Positions 1-9,683 of a stretch of 64,000 bases of DNA are shown here, piece by piece. The stretch lies in assembly GCA_963700955.1 (NCBI GenBank), contig CAVOZH010000011.1:310001-374000 (forward strand), written 5' to 3'. The notes beneath the pieces are model-generated. The model was not told where the DNA came from, did not search any database, and saw only the letters and a list, made by a program, of their open reading frames with translations. A program made the position numbers and the translations under genes. This DNA comes from Nocardioides_C sp963700955. Lineage in GTDB: Bacteria > Actinomycetota > Actinomycetes > Propionibacteriales > Nocardioidaceae. Position 1 is the first letter of the stretch, and every line of letters begins with the position of its first letter.

Positions 1-1032
1 GAAGAACTGGCGCAGGTAGAGCAGGAACGCGGCGAGCACACCGACCGTGACCTCACCGTTGAAGGCGAGGTAGGCGCCGTAGAGCAGGGTGACCGCGATC
101 GTGATGTTGCCGATCAGCTTGATGCCGGGCATGAACCAGGCGACGAGGCGGAACGCGCGGAGGTTCGCGACGCGGTACTGGTCGTTGACGTCGTCGAAGA
201 TCTCCTGGTTGCGGGCCTCGCGGCGGAAGGCCTGGACCGCGCGGATCCCGCCCATCGACTCGACGAAGTGCACGATCACCAGCGCGACCTTCTCGCGGGT
301 GACGCGGTACGTCTTGGCCGACTCCTTGCGGAACCAGTTGGTGAGCAGCATCAGGAACGGGAAGCACAGCAGCGCGACCAGACCGAGCTTCACGTCGAGG
401 ACCAGCAGCAGCACCGCCGTGCCGACGAGGGTGAGCACGGCGGTCACCAGCCCGTCGAAGCCGGACTCGAGCATCTCGTAGATCGCGTCCATGTCGGAGG
501 TCTGGCGTGAGATGACGCGGCCCGACGTGTACTCGTCGTGGAAGGCCGGACTCAGCTTCTGGAAGTGGCGGAACACCCGACGCCGGATCTCGAACAGCAT
601 GTCCTGGCCGATCCGGCCCGACAGCACCAGGAAGGTCTGCCGGGTGGCCGCCTGCACGACGATCGCGAGGAGAACGATGCCGACGACCGTGAACAGGAAG
701 CCCGTGTCGCCGCTCTCGCGGATCGGCGGGATGCCCTTGTCGATGCCCTCCTTGACGAGGTAGGGGATCGACAGGCGCGCGGCGTTCTCGGCGAGGACGA
801 TGCCGACCAGCAGGTAGATCCACCTGCGGTGCGGGTGGAGCAGCTCGCCGAGCAGCCGGCGCGAACGGTTGCGGAGCATGCCGGAGACGTGCTCGGTGAT
901 CTCGTCCTCACCGCGGCCGTCCGCGGCGACGCCTCGCCAGCTCAGCTCGTGGTCCTCGTTCTCGGCGACGATGCGAGCCTCGTCCTCGAGCGGCTCGTTG
1001 CCGGGACCGGGGCTGGGGGTCGTGGTGCTCAT
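1..1032 (-). CDS. ABC exporter subunit, membrane domain (3' end cut by window edge)
   Basis: Only the first 344 codons are present; the ATP-binding domain lies beyond base 1. The protein starts MSTTTPSPGP, has an acidic 60-residue cytoplasmic lead, then the helices of an exporter-type (ABCB-like) transmembrane domain, with the characteristic segment FHDEYTSGRVISRQTSD on a cytoplasmic loop. The ATG overlaps the stop of the upstream gene as ATGA, so the two are translationally coupled. Paired full-length half-transporters in this arrangement usually form a heterodimeric multidrug or lipid exporter. The substrate cannot be read from the sequence. Confidence 0.9.
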   Translation of the reverse strand, partial: MSTTTPSPGPGNEPLEDEARIVAENEDHELSWRGVAADGRGEDEITEHVSGMLRNRSRRLLGELLHPHRRWIYLLVGIVLAENAARLSIPYLVKEGIDKGIPPIRESGDTGFLFTVVGIVLLAIVVQAATRQTFLVLSGRIGQDMLFEIRRRVFRHFQKLSPAFHDEYTSGRVISRQTSDMDAIYEMLESGFDGLVTAVLTLVGTAVLLLVLDVKLGLVALLCFPFLMLLTNWFRKESAKTYRVTREKVALVIVHFVESMGGIRAVQAFRREARNQEIFDDVNDQYRVANLRAFRLVAWFMPGIKLIGNITIAVTLLYGAYLAFNGEVTVGVLAAFLLYLRQFF

Positions 1033-2855
1033 GCGGACACCTCCGCGGTCTCGTTGGCGTCCGCGGCGAGCAGCGCGCGGTAGGCCGGAACAGTGGCGAG
1101 CAGGTCGCTGTGGGCACCGACGTGGGTGATCGTGCCGTCCTGGAGGAGGGCGACCTTGTCGGCGAGGAGCACCGTGGAGGCACGGTGCGCGACCACGATG
1201 CCGGTGGCCTTCTGGAGCACCCGGCGCAGCGCGGCCTCGACGAGCTTCTCGGTGTGGACGTCGAGCGCCGAGAGCGTGTCGTCGAGGACGAGGACCTTCG
1301 GCCGAGCGAGCACGGCGCGGGCCAGCGCGAGTCGCTGACGCTGGCCGCCGGAGAGCGACATGCCCTGCTCGCCGATGCGGGTGTCGAGGCCCCACGGCAG
1401 GTCGTGGACGAAGCTCGCCTGAGCGACCTCGATCGCGTCGCGGATCTCCTCCTCGGTCGCGTCCGCGCGCCCGAGCGTGATGTTCTCCCGCGCGCTCATC
1501 GAGAACAGCGTCGGCTCCTCGAACGCAGTGGCGACGATCTGGCGAAGGTTCGACAGCGACAGCTCGCGTACGTCGACCCCGTCGATCGTCACCCGGCCAC
1601 CCGTCACGTCGTACAGCCGCGGGACGAGGGCGGTGAGCGTGGTCTTGCCCGAGCCGGTGGCGCCCACGATCGCGACGGTCTCGCCGGGGGCGACGTCGAG
1701 GTTCACGTCGCGGAGCACGAGCTCGCCCGGGTCGTCGGGGTGGTCCGCGTCGGGGAAGGCGAAGTCGACGTGCTCGAAGCGCAGGTGCCCGTTGGGCGCG
1801 TCGAGGGTGCGGGGCCCGGAGACGATCGCCGGCACGGTGTCGAAGATCTCCAGCACACGGGCGGCCGCGGTCATCGCCTCCTGCGCCATCGCCAGGATCA
1901 CGCCGAGGGCCGCGACGGGCCAGACCAGGGAGAGGAGCAGGAGGATGAACGCCACGAGCGTGCCCGAGCTCAGGTCGCCCCGGCCCACGCCGAGGGCGCC
2001 GATGAGCAGGACGACCACGACGGCGAGGTTCGGGATCACCTCGAGGAACGTCCAGAACTTCGCGGACAGGCGGACCTTGTCCATGGACGTGTCGTAGAGC
2101 TGGCGGGCGGCTCCGTCGTACTGCTCGGAGACGTGCCTGGATCGGCCGAAGGACTTGATCACGCGGATGCCGACCGCGCCCTCCTCGACGCGGGTCGCGA
2201 GGTCGCCCTGCTCGTCCTGCACGCGGCGGGAGACGACGACGTAGGCCTTCTCGAACCGCATCGACAGGTAGATGATCGGGATCGCGGCGGCCGCGACGAT
2301 GAGGCCGAGGGGCCAGTACATGTTGAGCAGCACGAGCGTGACCACGGTCAGCTGGGTGACGTTGATGATCAGGAAGATCAGGCCGAAGCCCGAGAACCGG
2401 CGGATGCTCGACAGGTCGGTCGTCACGCGCGAGAGGAGCTGGCCGGACTGCCAGTATCCGTGGAAGGCCATCGGCAGCTGCTGGAGGCGCTCGTAGAGGT
2501 CGTGGCGGACCTGCGTCTCGAGGCCCAGGACGGCGTTGGACTGCACCCACCGGCGCCAGAAGATCAGCAGCGCCTCGAGGATGCCCAGGCCGAGCGCCAG
2601 GAGGCCGAGCGGGAGGACCGGCCCGATCTCGTGGTCGGCGATCGGCCCGTCGATCATCGCCTTGGTGACCAGCGGGATCGCCAGGCTGACCCCGACGCCG
2701 GCGAGCGAGGCGACGAGCATGATCACGAGCGAGACGGCGTGAGGGCGGAGGTAGCCCTTCAGGCGCCACAGCGAGTGGACGCCGGCCGGTGGGTGCTCGG
2801 TGGGCTTGGTGATGGTGCGGGCCGTGCTCGACGGGGTAGGTGCGGCAGACGACAT
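1029..2855 (-). CDS. ABC exporter subunit, fused membrane and ATP-binding domains
   Basis: This 608-residue half-transporter has six predicted membrane helices in its first ~330 residues and a C-terminal nucleotide-binding domain. The domain shows Walker A (GATGSGKTT), the signature LSGGQRQRLALARA and Walker B (VLVLDDTLSALD). The D after Walker B replaces the usual catalytic Glu (VLDDTLS), a degenerate site typical of one half of heterodimeric exporters; the partner is the overlapping gene downstream. I chose the ATG at 2855, giving the family's usual length of about 600; upstream in-frame sequence is proline/arginine-rich and unlike the family. Substrate unknown. Confidence 0.9.
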   Translation of the reverse strand: MSSAAPTPSSTARTITKPTEHPPAGVHSLWRLKGYLRPHAVSLVIMLVASLAGVGVSLAIPLVTKAMIDGPIADHEIGPVLPLGLLALGLGILEALLIFWRRWVQSNAVLGLETQVRHDLYERLQQLPMAFHGYWQSGQLLSRVTTDLSSIRRFSGFGLIFLIINVTQLTVVTLVLLNMYWPLGLIVAAAAIPIIYLSMRFEKAYVVVSRRVQDEQGDLATRVEEGAVGIRVIKSFGRSRHVSEQYDGAARQLYDTSMDKVRLSAKFWTFLEVIPNLAVVVVLLIGALGVGRGDLSSGTLVAFILLLLSLVWPVAALGVILAMAQEAMTAAARVLEIFDTVPAIVSGPRTLDAPNGHLRFEHVDFAFPDADHPDDPGELVLRDVNLDVAPGETVAIVGATGSGKTTLTALVPRLYDVTGGRVTIDGVDVRELSLSNLRQIVATAFEEPTLFSMSARENITLGRADATEEEIRDAIEVAQASFVHDLPWGLDTRIGEQGMSLSGGQRQRLALARAVLARPKVLVLDDTLSALDVHTEKLVEAALRRVLQKATGIVVAHRASTVLLADKVALLQDGTITHVGAHSDLLATVPAYRALLAADANETAEVSA

Positions 2856-3010
2856 CAGGTGGCGGAGGTCCCCTCGTGGTGTCCCGCGCAGGGTCGAGCG
2901 ACTCGTGATCTCTCGTCGAAGCGTCGGGGTGCGTGTAAGACGCAGATTACCCCCTGCTCCTGACATGGCCCAACCGAATATTCGCCGTTTCCCAGGGTCC
3001 CTCGAGAAAG

Positions 3011-3048
3011 CGTCACTCCCCGCGACGAACATGCCGCGGGGAGTGACG
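3011..3048 (-). terminator. perfect 14-bp hairpin after the surface-protein gene
   Basis: Arms 3011-3024 and 3035-3048 (CGTCACTCCCCGCG and its exact complement) surround a 10-base loop. On the minus strand the hairpin follows the stop of the LPXTG gene by 30 bases and is followed by CTTTCTC. It separates that gene from the ABC exporter operon. Confidence 0.8.
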
Positions 3049-3078
3049 TTTCCTCTTGGGAGGTGCGTGCCGGGTGGG

Positions 3079-6000
3079 CTACGACGCGTCCCTCCGCCGC
3101 CGGATGAGCAGTGCCGCACCGACGGCCACCATGAGGCCACCGAGCGTCGTCCAGATACCGGTGCCTCCGGGTGCACCCGTCTCAGGGAGGATCTCCGCCG
3201 GCGGCCGCGGCTTGACCGGCACCTCCGGCTTGATCGGCGGCCCCGGCTTGGACGGCGGAGCCGACTCGCCCTCAGCCGGGAGGATCTCCGACCCGCAGAC
3301 CTCCACGTCCGCCTGGGCGTCCTGACCGGTCTCGACGATGGTCGCGGTGTTGGTCACCGTGTTGCACTCGTCGGCCTGCCCCTCGAACTCCATGGCGTAC
3401 TCGAACTCGACGGTCTCGCCGTCCTCGTCCCAGGTCACCTCGCCCAGCTCGCTCGGGTCGAGCAGGTCGTCGGTGACCGTCACGGTCTTGTCGACCTCCT
3501 CGTCCATCGAGAAGTCCACCTCGGTGGTCGCGGAGACGTGGCCACCGTCCCAGTCGACCTCGACGGTGTTGCTCCCGTCGTACGACGGCTCCTCCGTGAA
3601 GCTGCAGGTGTAGCGGAAGCTCCGGGTCTCACCCGCCTCCACGACAAGGTCGTCGGTCTCGTCGAAGTCGCAGGTCGCGCCCCCGCCCAGGTCCGGGTCC
3701 TCGGTCAGGTCGACGGTCACGTCCTTGTAGTCGTTCGGGTTGTACACCGTGACCTCGCCCGACATCTCCCAGTCGGAGTCGACGAAGCCCTTGGGGGTCA
3801 CGCCGACGGTGTAGTCGACCTTGCCCGTCTCACCCGCGGCGGTGTCGAGCCGCGCACGGTCGGCCACCTTGGTGATGTCCCACTCGTACGTCCGGTCGTA
3901 GGACGCCGTCGCCGTCTTGGTCACCACCAGGTCGCCCTGGTCACACACCGTGACCGTCTGGGAGTCGGACTGCTGCGTCTCGACGATCCTCGCGGTGTTG
4001 GTGTAGTCGACGCACCTGTTCTGCTTGCCCTCGTGCTTGAGGGAGTAGGTGAACTTCGTGGGTGTGCCGTCCTCGTTCCAGGTCGCCGTACCGAGCTCCG
4101 ACGGGTCGGTCATGCTGTCGGTCACGGTGACGGTCTGGTTCGTCATCCCGTCCAGCCGGAAGCTCACCGGCACCGCTCCCGTGGAGGAGCTGTGCGACTT
4201 CGTGTCCGGGCCGGTCCACGTGGCTGTCGCGGTGTTGGTGCCGCTCGAGCCCGGTGCGCTGGTGAAGGAGCAGGTGTAGTCGAGCGTCCTGCTCTCCCCC
4301 GGCTCCAGCGTCACGCTGTCGCCACCCGGCACGACACAGGTCGCTCCGCCACCCACGTCCGGCACGTCGGTCACCGTCGTGGTGATCGCGCCCCCGGTGT
4401 AGGTGTTGGGGTTGGTCACCGTGATCGCGCCGCCCATGCGGTACCCGGAGTCCAGGTAGCCGTCCGGGGTCGCCTCGACCGTGTAGTCGAAGGTCGCGTC
4501 ACCGTCGTGGGTCACCTCGACGCTGGAGTCGTCGACCGACTTGTCGATCAACCAGTGGTAGCCGCGGTCGAACGACGCCCTGACGGTCTTGGTGATGCCC
4601 AGGGGCTGCTCGACGCACAGGGTCGAGGTCGCCGAGGCCTCGGGGTCGGCCGCCCGCGGCCGCGTGACGTCGATCCAGGCAGTGTTGGTGTAGTCGGTGC
4701 ACTCCCCGGCCGTCCCGCCCCGGGTCAGCGTGTACTTCGGGAACACCGTGCTGACCGGCTTGTCGGTCTCCTCGTCCCACGCCCAGGTCGCCTCACCCAG
4801 CGCGACCGGGGTGTCCAGGTCGATCTTGTCGTCGTAGACGGTGACCGTCTTGTCGGTCGTCTTGTCCTGCTCGAAGGACACGTCCTTCACGAACGACTCC
4901 GACTCGCCGCCGCCCCAGGTCACGGTGACGTGGTTCTGACCGGAGTACGCCGGCTTGGAGACGAAGTCGCAGTCGTAGGTCGCGGAGGCCGTGCCCGGCG
5001 TCACCGTCGAACCCGACGTGGTCCCCTTCGGCACCACCAGGTGGTCGAGGCCGTTCGGGTAGGTCACCGCGCAGGCAACGTCGTCCGCCGGGTCGGCGGT
5101 GCCGTTGTCGTAGGAGTCGGCCAGCGTGGCGTCGACAGACTCGAACGCGTTCGGGTTCGACACCGTGATCGTGCCGGTGAGGTCCCAGCCGGAGTCGACG
5201 TACCCGTTCGGCACGGCGGTCACGGCGTACTCGAAGTCCTGCTTCTCACCGGCCGGGATCTCTGCCCGCTCCGGCGACACCGTCTTCTCGAGGTCCCACA
5301 GGTACGTCGTGTCGTAGGTCGCCTTGGCGTCCTTGACGACCGTGAGCCCCGCCTTCTCGCAGACCTCGACCGTCTGCTGCGCCGACGGGTTGGTGGCCTG
5401 GACGGTCGCCTGCGGGATGATCACACCGATGTCCCCGGCGGTCACGTCGACCCAGGCGGTGTTGGTGTAGTCGACGCACTGGCCGGCCGCCGCACCCAGG
5501 TCGAGGCTGTTCTGGAACGTCCGGTCCGCCAACGGCGCGTCCCACACCGCCGTACCCAGCTGCTTCGCCGTCCCCGCAGGGTTGGTCAGGTCGTCGTAGA
5601 CCGGCACCCGGTAGTCGGTCTGACCCACCCGGCGGAACCGCACCGGAGCCGTCGCCGAAACCTGCTGCCCCTCCCACGACGCCGTCACCGTGTTCGTCCC
5701 CGAGTACGCCGGCTCACCGCCGGGGAAGCTGCACCCATACGGAACCCGGACCGACGCCGGAACCACCACACCACCCGACTCCGTCGCCGCCGGCACCACC
5801 ACACTCGCCGACTCAGGCGTGCACACCCCACCACCGTCGTAGACATCCGACAGCGCCACCGTCACCGACTTGAACGTGTTCGGGTTCGACACCGTGATCG
5901 TGCCGCCCATGTCCCAGCCCGAGTCCACAGACCCGTTCGGCTTCGCCACCACCGTGTAGTCGAACCTCGCCGTGCCACCCGGACCCACCTCGGCATACGA

Positions 6001-9000
6001 CTTGTCGACGTCCTTGGAGACGTCCCAGAAGTACGTCGTGTCATACGTCGCGTCCACGTCCTTGCTCACCGACACGTCCGCCGGCTCGCAGACCTCGACC
6101 GTCTGCTGTGCGGACGGGTCGGCGGCCTCGGCGACGACCCCGGCGATGAGGGCCAGGTCCAGTCCCGTCACGTCGACCCAGGCGGTGTTGGTGTAGTCGA
6201 CGCACTGGCCGGCCGCCGCACCCAGGTCGAGGCTGTTCTGGAACGTCCGGTCCGCCAACGGCGCGTCCCACACCGCCGTACCCAGCTGCTTCGCCGTCCC
6301 CGCAGGGTTGGTCAGGTCGTCGTAGACCGGCACCCGGTAGTCGGTCTGACCCACCCGGCGGAACCGCACCGGAGCCGTCGCCGAAACCTGCTGCCCCTCC
6401 CACGACGCCGTCACCGTGTTCGTCCCCGAGTACGCCGGCTCACCGCCGGGGAAGCTGCACCCATACGGAACCCGGACCGACGCCGGAACCACCACACCAC
6501 CCGACTCCGTCGCCGCCGGCACCACCACACTCGCCGACTCAGGCGTGCACACCCCACCACCGTCGTAGACATCCGACAGCGCCACCGTCACCGACTTGAA
6601 CGTGTTCGGGTTCGACACCGTGATCGTGCCGCCCATGTCCCAGCCCGAGTCCACAGACCCGTTCGGCTTCGCCACCACCGTGTAGTCGAACCTCGCCGTG
6701 CCACCCGGACCCACCTCGGCATACGACTTGTCGACGTCCTTGGAGACGTCCCAGAAGTACGTCGTGTCATACGTCGCGTCCACGTCCTTGCTCACCGACA
6801 CGTCCGCCGGCTCGCAGACGGTGACCTTCGCGGACGCGGTCTTCGCCGGCAGCTCCTCGATCCAGGCGTTGTTGGTGTAGTCGACGCACTCGCCTTTCCT
6901 GCCGGCGAGTGCCGGGCCGGTGTAGGTGAACTCCTTCGTCACACCCTCGCCTGCCCAGGTGGCGGTGCCGAGCGTGACCGGGTTCGCCGGGTCGGTCTTG
7001 TCGTCGACGACCGTGACCGTCTTGTCGACCGAGGCCTCGTCCCACCTGCCGGCCGTGACTGCTGCCGTCCCGGTCGCGGAGGTGTTCGGCGAGACCAGGT
7101 TGGTGCCCACCCAGGTCGCGGTCGCGGTGTTCGTCCCGTCGTACGACGGCTTGCTCGTGAACGTGCAGGTGTACTCGAACGTCCGGTCGCTGTTGGCCGC
7201 GACGACCAGGTCGCTGCCCTTGTCCACCGCGCAGGTGGCGCCGCCACCGACGTCCACCTGGTCGGTGACGTCGGAGAGCGTGACTGCCCAGGAGTTCGGG
7301 TTGCTCACCTTGATGTCGCCCGACATCGCCCACCGGGAGTCGGTGGCCTTGCCGCCGGTCGCGGTGACCTTGTAGTCGAACGTCGCCGTGCCGCCCGGGC
7401 CGACGTCCTTCGTGGCGTCACCGACGACCGCCTTGCTCAACGACCAGTCGTAGGTCCGGTAGTAGCTGTGGACCACGGTCTTCGAGACCGTGAGGTCCTT
7501 GCCCTCGCACACCTCGACGCGCGCCCCGTCGGAGCTCGTGCCGTTGTCGGGCTCGGTGATGGTGGCGGTGTTGTCGTAGGTCTTGCAGGCACCGGGCTCG
7601 CCGGGCCAGGTGAGCGGGTACGTGAACGTCCTGGCTCCGCCCGTCGCCTGGACCACGTTGCCGCCGGGGTAGCCACCGAGGTCGTAGCTGCTGTCGGTCA
7701 CGGTGACCGAGTCGTCGGTCAGGGCCGGCTTCGCGGTGGCGAAGTCGAAGCTCCTCGTGCCGGTGGCCGTGCCGCTGGTGCCGTAGTAGTCCGACGCCGA
7801 CCACGAGAGGCTCACGGTGTTCGTGCCCGTGGTGTCCGCGCGGGTTCCGGCCCCCATGGCACAGCTGTAGGTGAAGCTCTTCCCGCCTGCCGGGATGGTG
7901 ACCGGGCCGGTGACCTGGTTCCCGCCGTCGTACACCGTGCAGGTCGCACCGGGGATCGAGTCGTCGATCCTCACGCCGTCGATCGCGATGTCGTTCGGGT
8001 TGGCCACGCTGATCTGACCCGAGACCTCGAAGTTCGAGTCCTTCGGTGCCGACGGGGTCACCACGACGGAGTAGTCGAAGTCGGCGCTCTGCCCGTCGGC
8101 GATCTTCTTGGTCGGCGCCCCGACGACGGACTTGTCCACCTTCCAGTCGTAGTCGCGGTCGTACGACGGGTTCGCGGTCGCCGTGACGGTCAGGTCACGA
8201 CGAGAGATCTTGCTGTTGCTGAAGGTGCAGGTCACGCTCTCGTCGTCCGCGATGGCGACACTGCGAGAGGTCGGGGTCGAGCCCGAGGCCGCCTTGCTGC
8301 ACACGATGCCGGTGAGGTTCCACCCGGCCGGGAGGTCGACCTCCTCGGCCGTGTAGGTGCCGGGCGGGACCCGGTAGGTGAGCCGGTCCGGCAGGGTGGC
8401 GTCGCCGTCGTCGTCGAGGGCGAACGTCGACGCGTCACCCCCCGGCGTGATCGAGAAGTGGAAGTCGGTGCCGTCGGCAGGAGTGGCGTCCTTGACGACG
8501 GTCAGCAGGCCGGCGTCGATGGCGCTGGCCATGATCTGGTTGGCGTTGGCTCCGCTCGCCGCGCAGTTGAGGCTGACGAGACCGCCGTGGTACGGCGAGC
8601 CGTTGATGCTGCCGGCCCCGCTGCCTGCGCCGTGGTCGAGCTCGGAGGCGATGTGTAGGTCGTAGTAGAGCGTCGCCGTGGTCACGCCGGCCGGCACGTC
8701 GAACGTGACGTAGACCTTGGCGGTCGGACCGTCGCCGTTCTCGACGTACCACCTCGTGATCGTCGCACCGCCGGTCATGCTGTACTTCGTGATGTAGTCG
8801 TAGGCCCACTTCTTGACGTCCTTGTCCATCACGTAGACGTCGTAGGTGAAGGCGAGCTCGTTCTCTCCCGGCTTGAGGCCGCTCATCTCCACTCGCTGAG
8901 GGACGACGTCCCCTTCGACCAGGTCCGCCTTGGCGTCGTTCATGTTGCCGTTGGCCCACACACCCGAACCATCGGGCTCGGTGTTCTGCATGAACGAGTC

Positions 9001-9237
9001 GATCTTGCCGGTGCCCTGGTTGGTGTCGCAGACCCCGGGCACCCCGGTGACGGTGGCCGCCGCGTTGCCTCCCGACGTCGCACCGCCCCCAGCGGCCGAG
9101 GCGCCTGACCCAAGCAACGGCAGGGTCAGCAGAGCGAGTGCGACCGCCAAGACGACACGTACGAGGACGGCCCACCTGGGCCTTGCCGCTGTGCGCGGCC
9201 CCCCACTGGCACGACGAAGGTTGAGCTGGCTGGCCAT
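3079..9237 (-). CDS. giant LPXTG-anchored modular surface protein
   Basis: The 2052-residue protein is exported and covalently wall-anchored. It has an N-terminal signal peptide (basic start, hydrophobic core ending near GASAA, residue ~49), an N-terminal domain of ~190 residues, a prealbumin/SpaA-like segment near residues 245-340, then seven modules of about 220-245 residues. Each module begins with a motif like VSKDVDATYDTTYFWDVSK and includes a V-[ST]-N-P-N strand and paired Cys. The C-terminus has LPETG at residue ~2017, a hydrophobic helix and RRRR. Start: ATG with an adjacent G-rich ribosome site. Modules 3 and 4 are identical over most of their length. Such repeats usually form rod-like adhesins or stalks; the ligand is unknown. 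No sortase gene is in the window. Confidence 0.9.
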   Translation of the reverse strand: MASQLNLRRASGGPRTAARPRWAVLVRVVLAVALALLTLPLLGSGASAAGGGATSGGNAAATVTGVPGVCDTNQGTGKIDSFMQNTEPDGSGVWANGNMNDAKADLVEGDVVPQRVEMSGLKPGENELAFTYDVYVMDKDVKKWAYDYITKYSMTGGATITRWYVENGDGPTAKVYVTFDVPAGVTTATLYYDLHIASELDHGAGSGAGSINGSPYHGGLVSLNCAASGANANQIMASAIDAGLLTVVKDATPADGTDFHFSITPGGDASTFALDDDGDATLPDRLTYRVPPGTYTAEEVDLPAGWNLTGIVCSKAASGSTPTSRSVAIADDESVTCTFSNSKISRRDLTVTATANPSYDRDYDWKVDKSVVGAPTKKIADGQSADFDYSVVVTPSAPKDSNFEVSGQISVANPNDIAIDGVRIDDSIPGATCTVYDGGNQVTGPVTIPAGGKSFTYSCAMGAGTRADTTGTNTVSLSWSASDYYGTSGTATGTRSFDFATAKPALTDDSVTVTDSSYDLGGYPGGNVVQATGGARTFTYPLTWPGEPGACKTYDNTATITEPDNGTSSDGARVEVCEGKDLTVSKTVVHSYYRTYDWSLSKAVVGDATKDVGPGGTATFDYKVTATGGKATDSRWAMSGDIKVSNPNSWAVTLSDVTDQVDVGGGATCAVDKGSDLVVAANSDRTFEYTCTFTSKPSYDGTNTATATWVGTNLVSPNTSATGTAAVTAGRWDEASVDKTVTVVDDKTDPANPVTLGTATWAGEGVTKEFTYTGPALAGRKGECVDYTNNAWIEELPAKTASAKVTVCEPADVSVSKDVDATYDTTYFWDVSKDVDKSYAEVGPGGTARFDYTVVAKPNGSVDSGWDMGGTITVSNPNTFKSVTVALSDVYDGGGVCTPESASVVVPAATESGGVVVPASVRVPYGCSFPGGEPAYSGTNTVTASWEGQQVSATAPVRFRRVGQTDYRVPVYDDLTNPAGTAKQLGTAVWDAPLADRTFQNSLDLGAAAGQCVDYTNTAWVDVTGLDLALIAGVVAEAADPSAQQTVEVCEPADVSVSKDVDATYDTTYFWDVSKDVDKSYAEVGPGGTARFDYTVVAKPNGSVDSGWDMGGTITVSNPNTFKSVTVALSDVYDGGGVCTPESASVVVPAATESGGVVVPASVRVPYGCSFPGGEPAYSGTNTVTASWEGQQVSATAPVRFRRVGQTDYRVPVYDDLTNPAGTAKQLGTAVWDAPLADRTFQNSLDLGAAAGQCVDYTNTAWVDVTAGDIGVIIPQATVQATNPSAQQTVEVCEKAGLTVVKDAKATYDTTYLWDLEKTVSPERAEIPAGEKQDFEYAVTAVPNGYVDSGWDLTGTITVSNPNAFESVDATLADSYDNGTADPADDVACAVTYPNGLDHLVVPKGTTSGSTVTPGTASATYDCDFVSKPAYSGQNHVTVTWGGGESESFVKDVSFEQDKTTDKTVTVYDDKIDLDTPVALGEATWAWDEETDKPVSTVFPKYTLTRGGTAGECTDYTNTAWIDVTRPRAADPEASATSTLCVEQPLGITKTVRASFDRGYHWLIDKSVDDSSVEVTHDGDATFDYTVEATPDGYLDSGYRMGGAITVTNPNTYTGGAITTTVTDVPDVGGGATCVVPGGDSVTLEPGESRTLDYTCSFTSAPGSSGTNTATATWTGPDTKSHSSSTGAVPVSFRLDGMTNQTVTVTDSMTDPSELGTATWNEDGTPTKFTYSLKHEGKQNRCVDYTNTARIVETQQSDSQTVTVCDQGDLVVTKTATASYDRTYEWDITKVADRARLDTAAGETGKVDYTVGVTPKGFVDSDWEMSGEVTVYNPNDYKDVTVDLTEDPDLGGGATCDFDETDDLVVEAGETRSFRYTCSFTEEPSYDGSNTVEVDWDGGHVSATTEVDFSMDEEVDKTVTVTDDLLDPSELGEVTWDEDGETVEFEYAMEFEGQADECNTVTNTATIVETGQDAQADVEVCGSEILPAEGESAPPSKPGPPIKPEVPVKPRPPAEILPETGAPGGTGIWTTLGGLMVAVGAALLIRRRRDAS
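5441..6093 (-). repeat. 653-bp direct repeat, copy 1
   Basis: This block appears identical to 6167-6819, offset by 726 bp, inside the surface-protein gene. It encodes most of the fourth module. The 73 bp between copies is diverged from, but alignable with, the sequence preceding copy 1, so the event looks like in-frame tandem duplication of one 242-codon module. Confidence 0.9.
6167..6819 (-). repeat. 653-bp direct repeat, copy 2
   Basis: Second copy of the block at 5441-6093; it encodes the third module in protein order. The edges are sharp: bases differ immediately outside both ends. Absence of even silent differences suggests recent duplication or ongoing gene conversion. Confidence 0.9.
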
Positions 9238-9683
9238 GATCCCCCCAAGGATCTGGTCTGGTCAGCCACCTGTTTGCAGAGCTGCAGGCGATACGCAGAT
9301 CAACGACGACGTCCGCGCACGAGGCGCTGATGTCGCCGAGATGTTCCGTTTCCCCCCACCGAGGCCCCCCAAGGTGGCATTTCCAAACGAAGATTGTTCT
9401 CGTCGCCGCCGGCGAGTGCCGGATGCGATTCGGTCACTAGACGGTGTCGGTGTCCCCCAGCGCTGTCCGCGCCGACGCCGAAGCCGCCCTAGCTTGCTTC
9501 GCTGCGACCCGACCGAAAGTCCCCACCCTGGTCGGGTTCGCAAAGCCATCCTCTCCCGTCCATACCGATCCCGCATAGAGAATTTGCGGCAATTTGACTT
9601 TACGACCGTCAAAACAGGTCTAAGGGTTCACATGAACGACGGTCCTATGACTCGGTCGGCGATGCCGGGATGGCCCGAACGGC
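9238..9683. other. 446-bp gap upstream of the surface-protein gene
   Basis: I see no credible gene. The part near 9570-9640 is clearly richer in A and T than its surroundings, and holds a dyad (9593-9613). The region should contain the surface-protein promoter on the minus strand, but I cannot fix a -10/-35 pair. The long leader (over 300 bases from the AT-rich part) leaves room for RNA-level control, for which I recognise no known riboswitch. Confidence 0.5.
9593..9613. promoter_or_regulatory. TTTGAC-N9-GTCAAA dyad
   Basis: Perfect 6-base inverted arms with a 9-base spacer in the AT-rich part of the gap upstream of the LPXTG gene. The size and symmetry suit a dimeric regulator. No other copy was noticed. 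Confidence 0.35.

Noticed and set aside
2800..8658. A 1952-codon open frame on the plus strand opposite the surface-protein gene
   Set aside because: It is Arg/His/Val-rich with no signal peptide or domain logic, and mirrors the repeats of the minus-strand gene. It is an antisense shadow of high-GC coding sequence.
9262..9612. A 116-codon gene in the gap upstream of the surface-protein gene
   Set aside because: Arg/Ser-rich, no homology features, no ribosome site, and it spans the AT-rich probable promoter.
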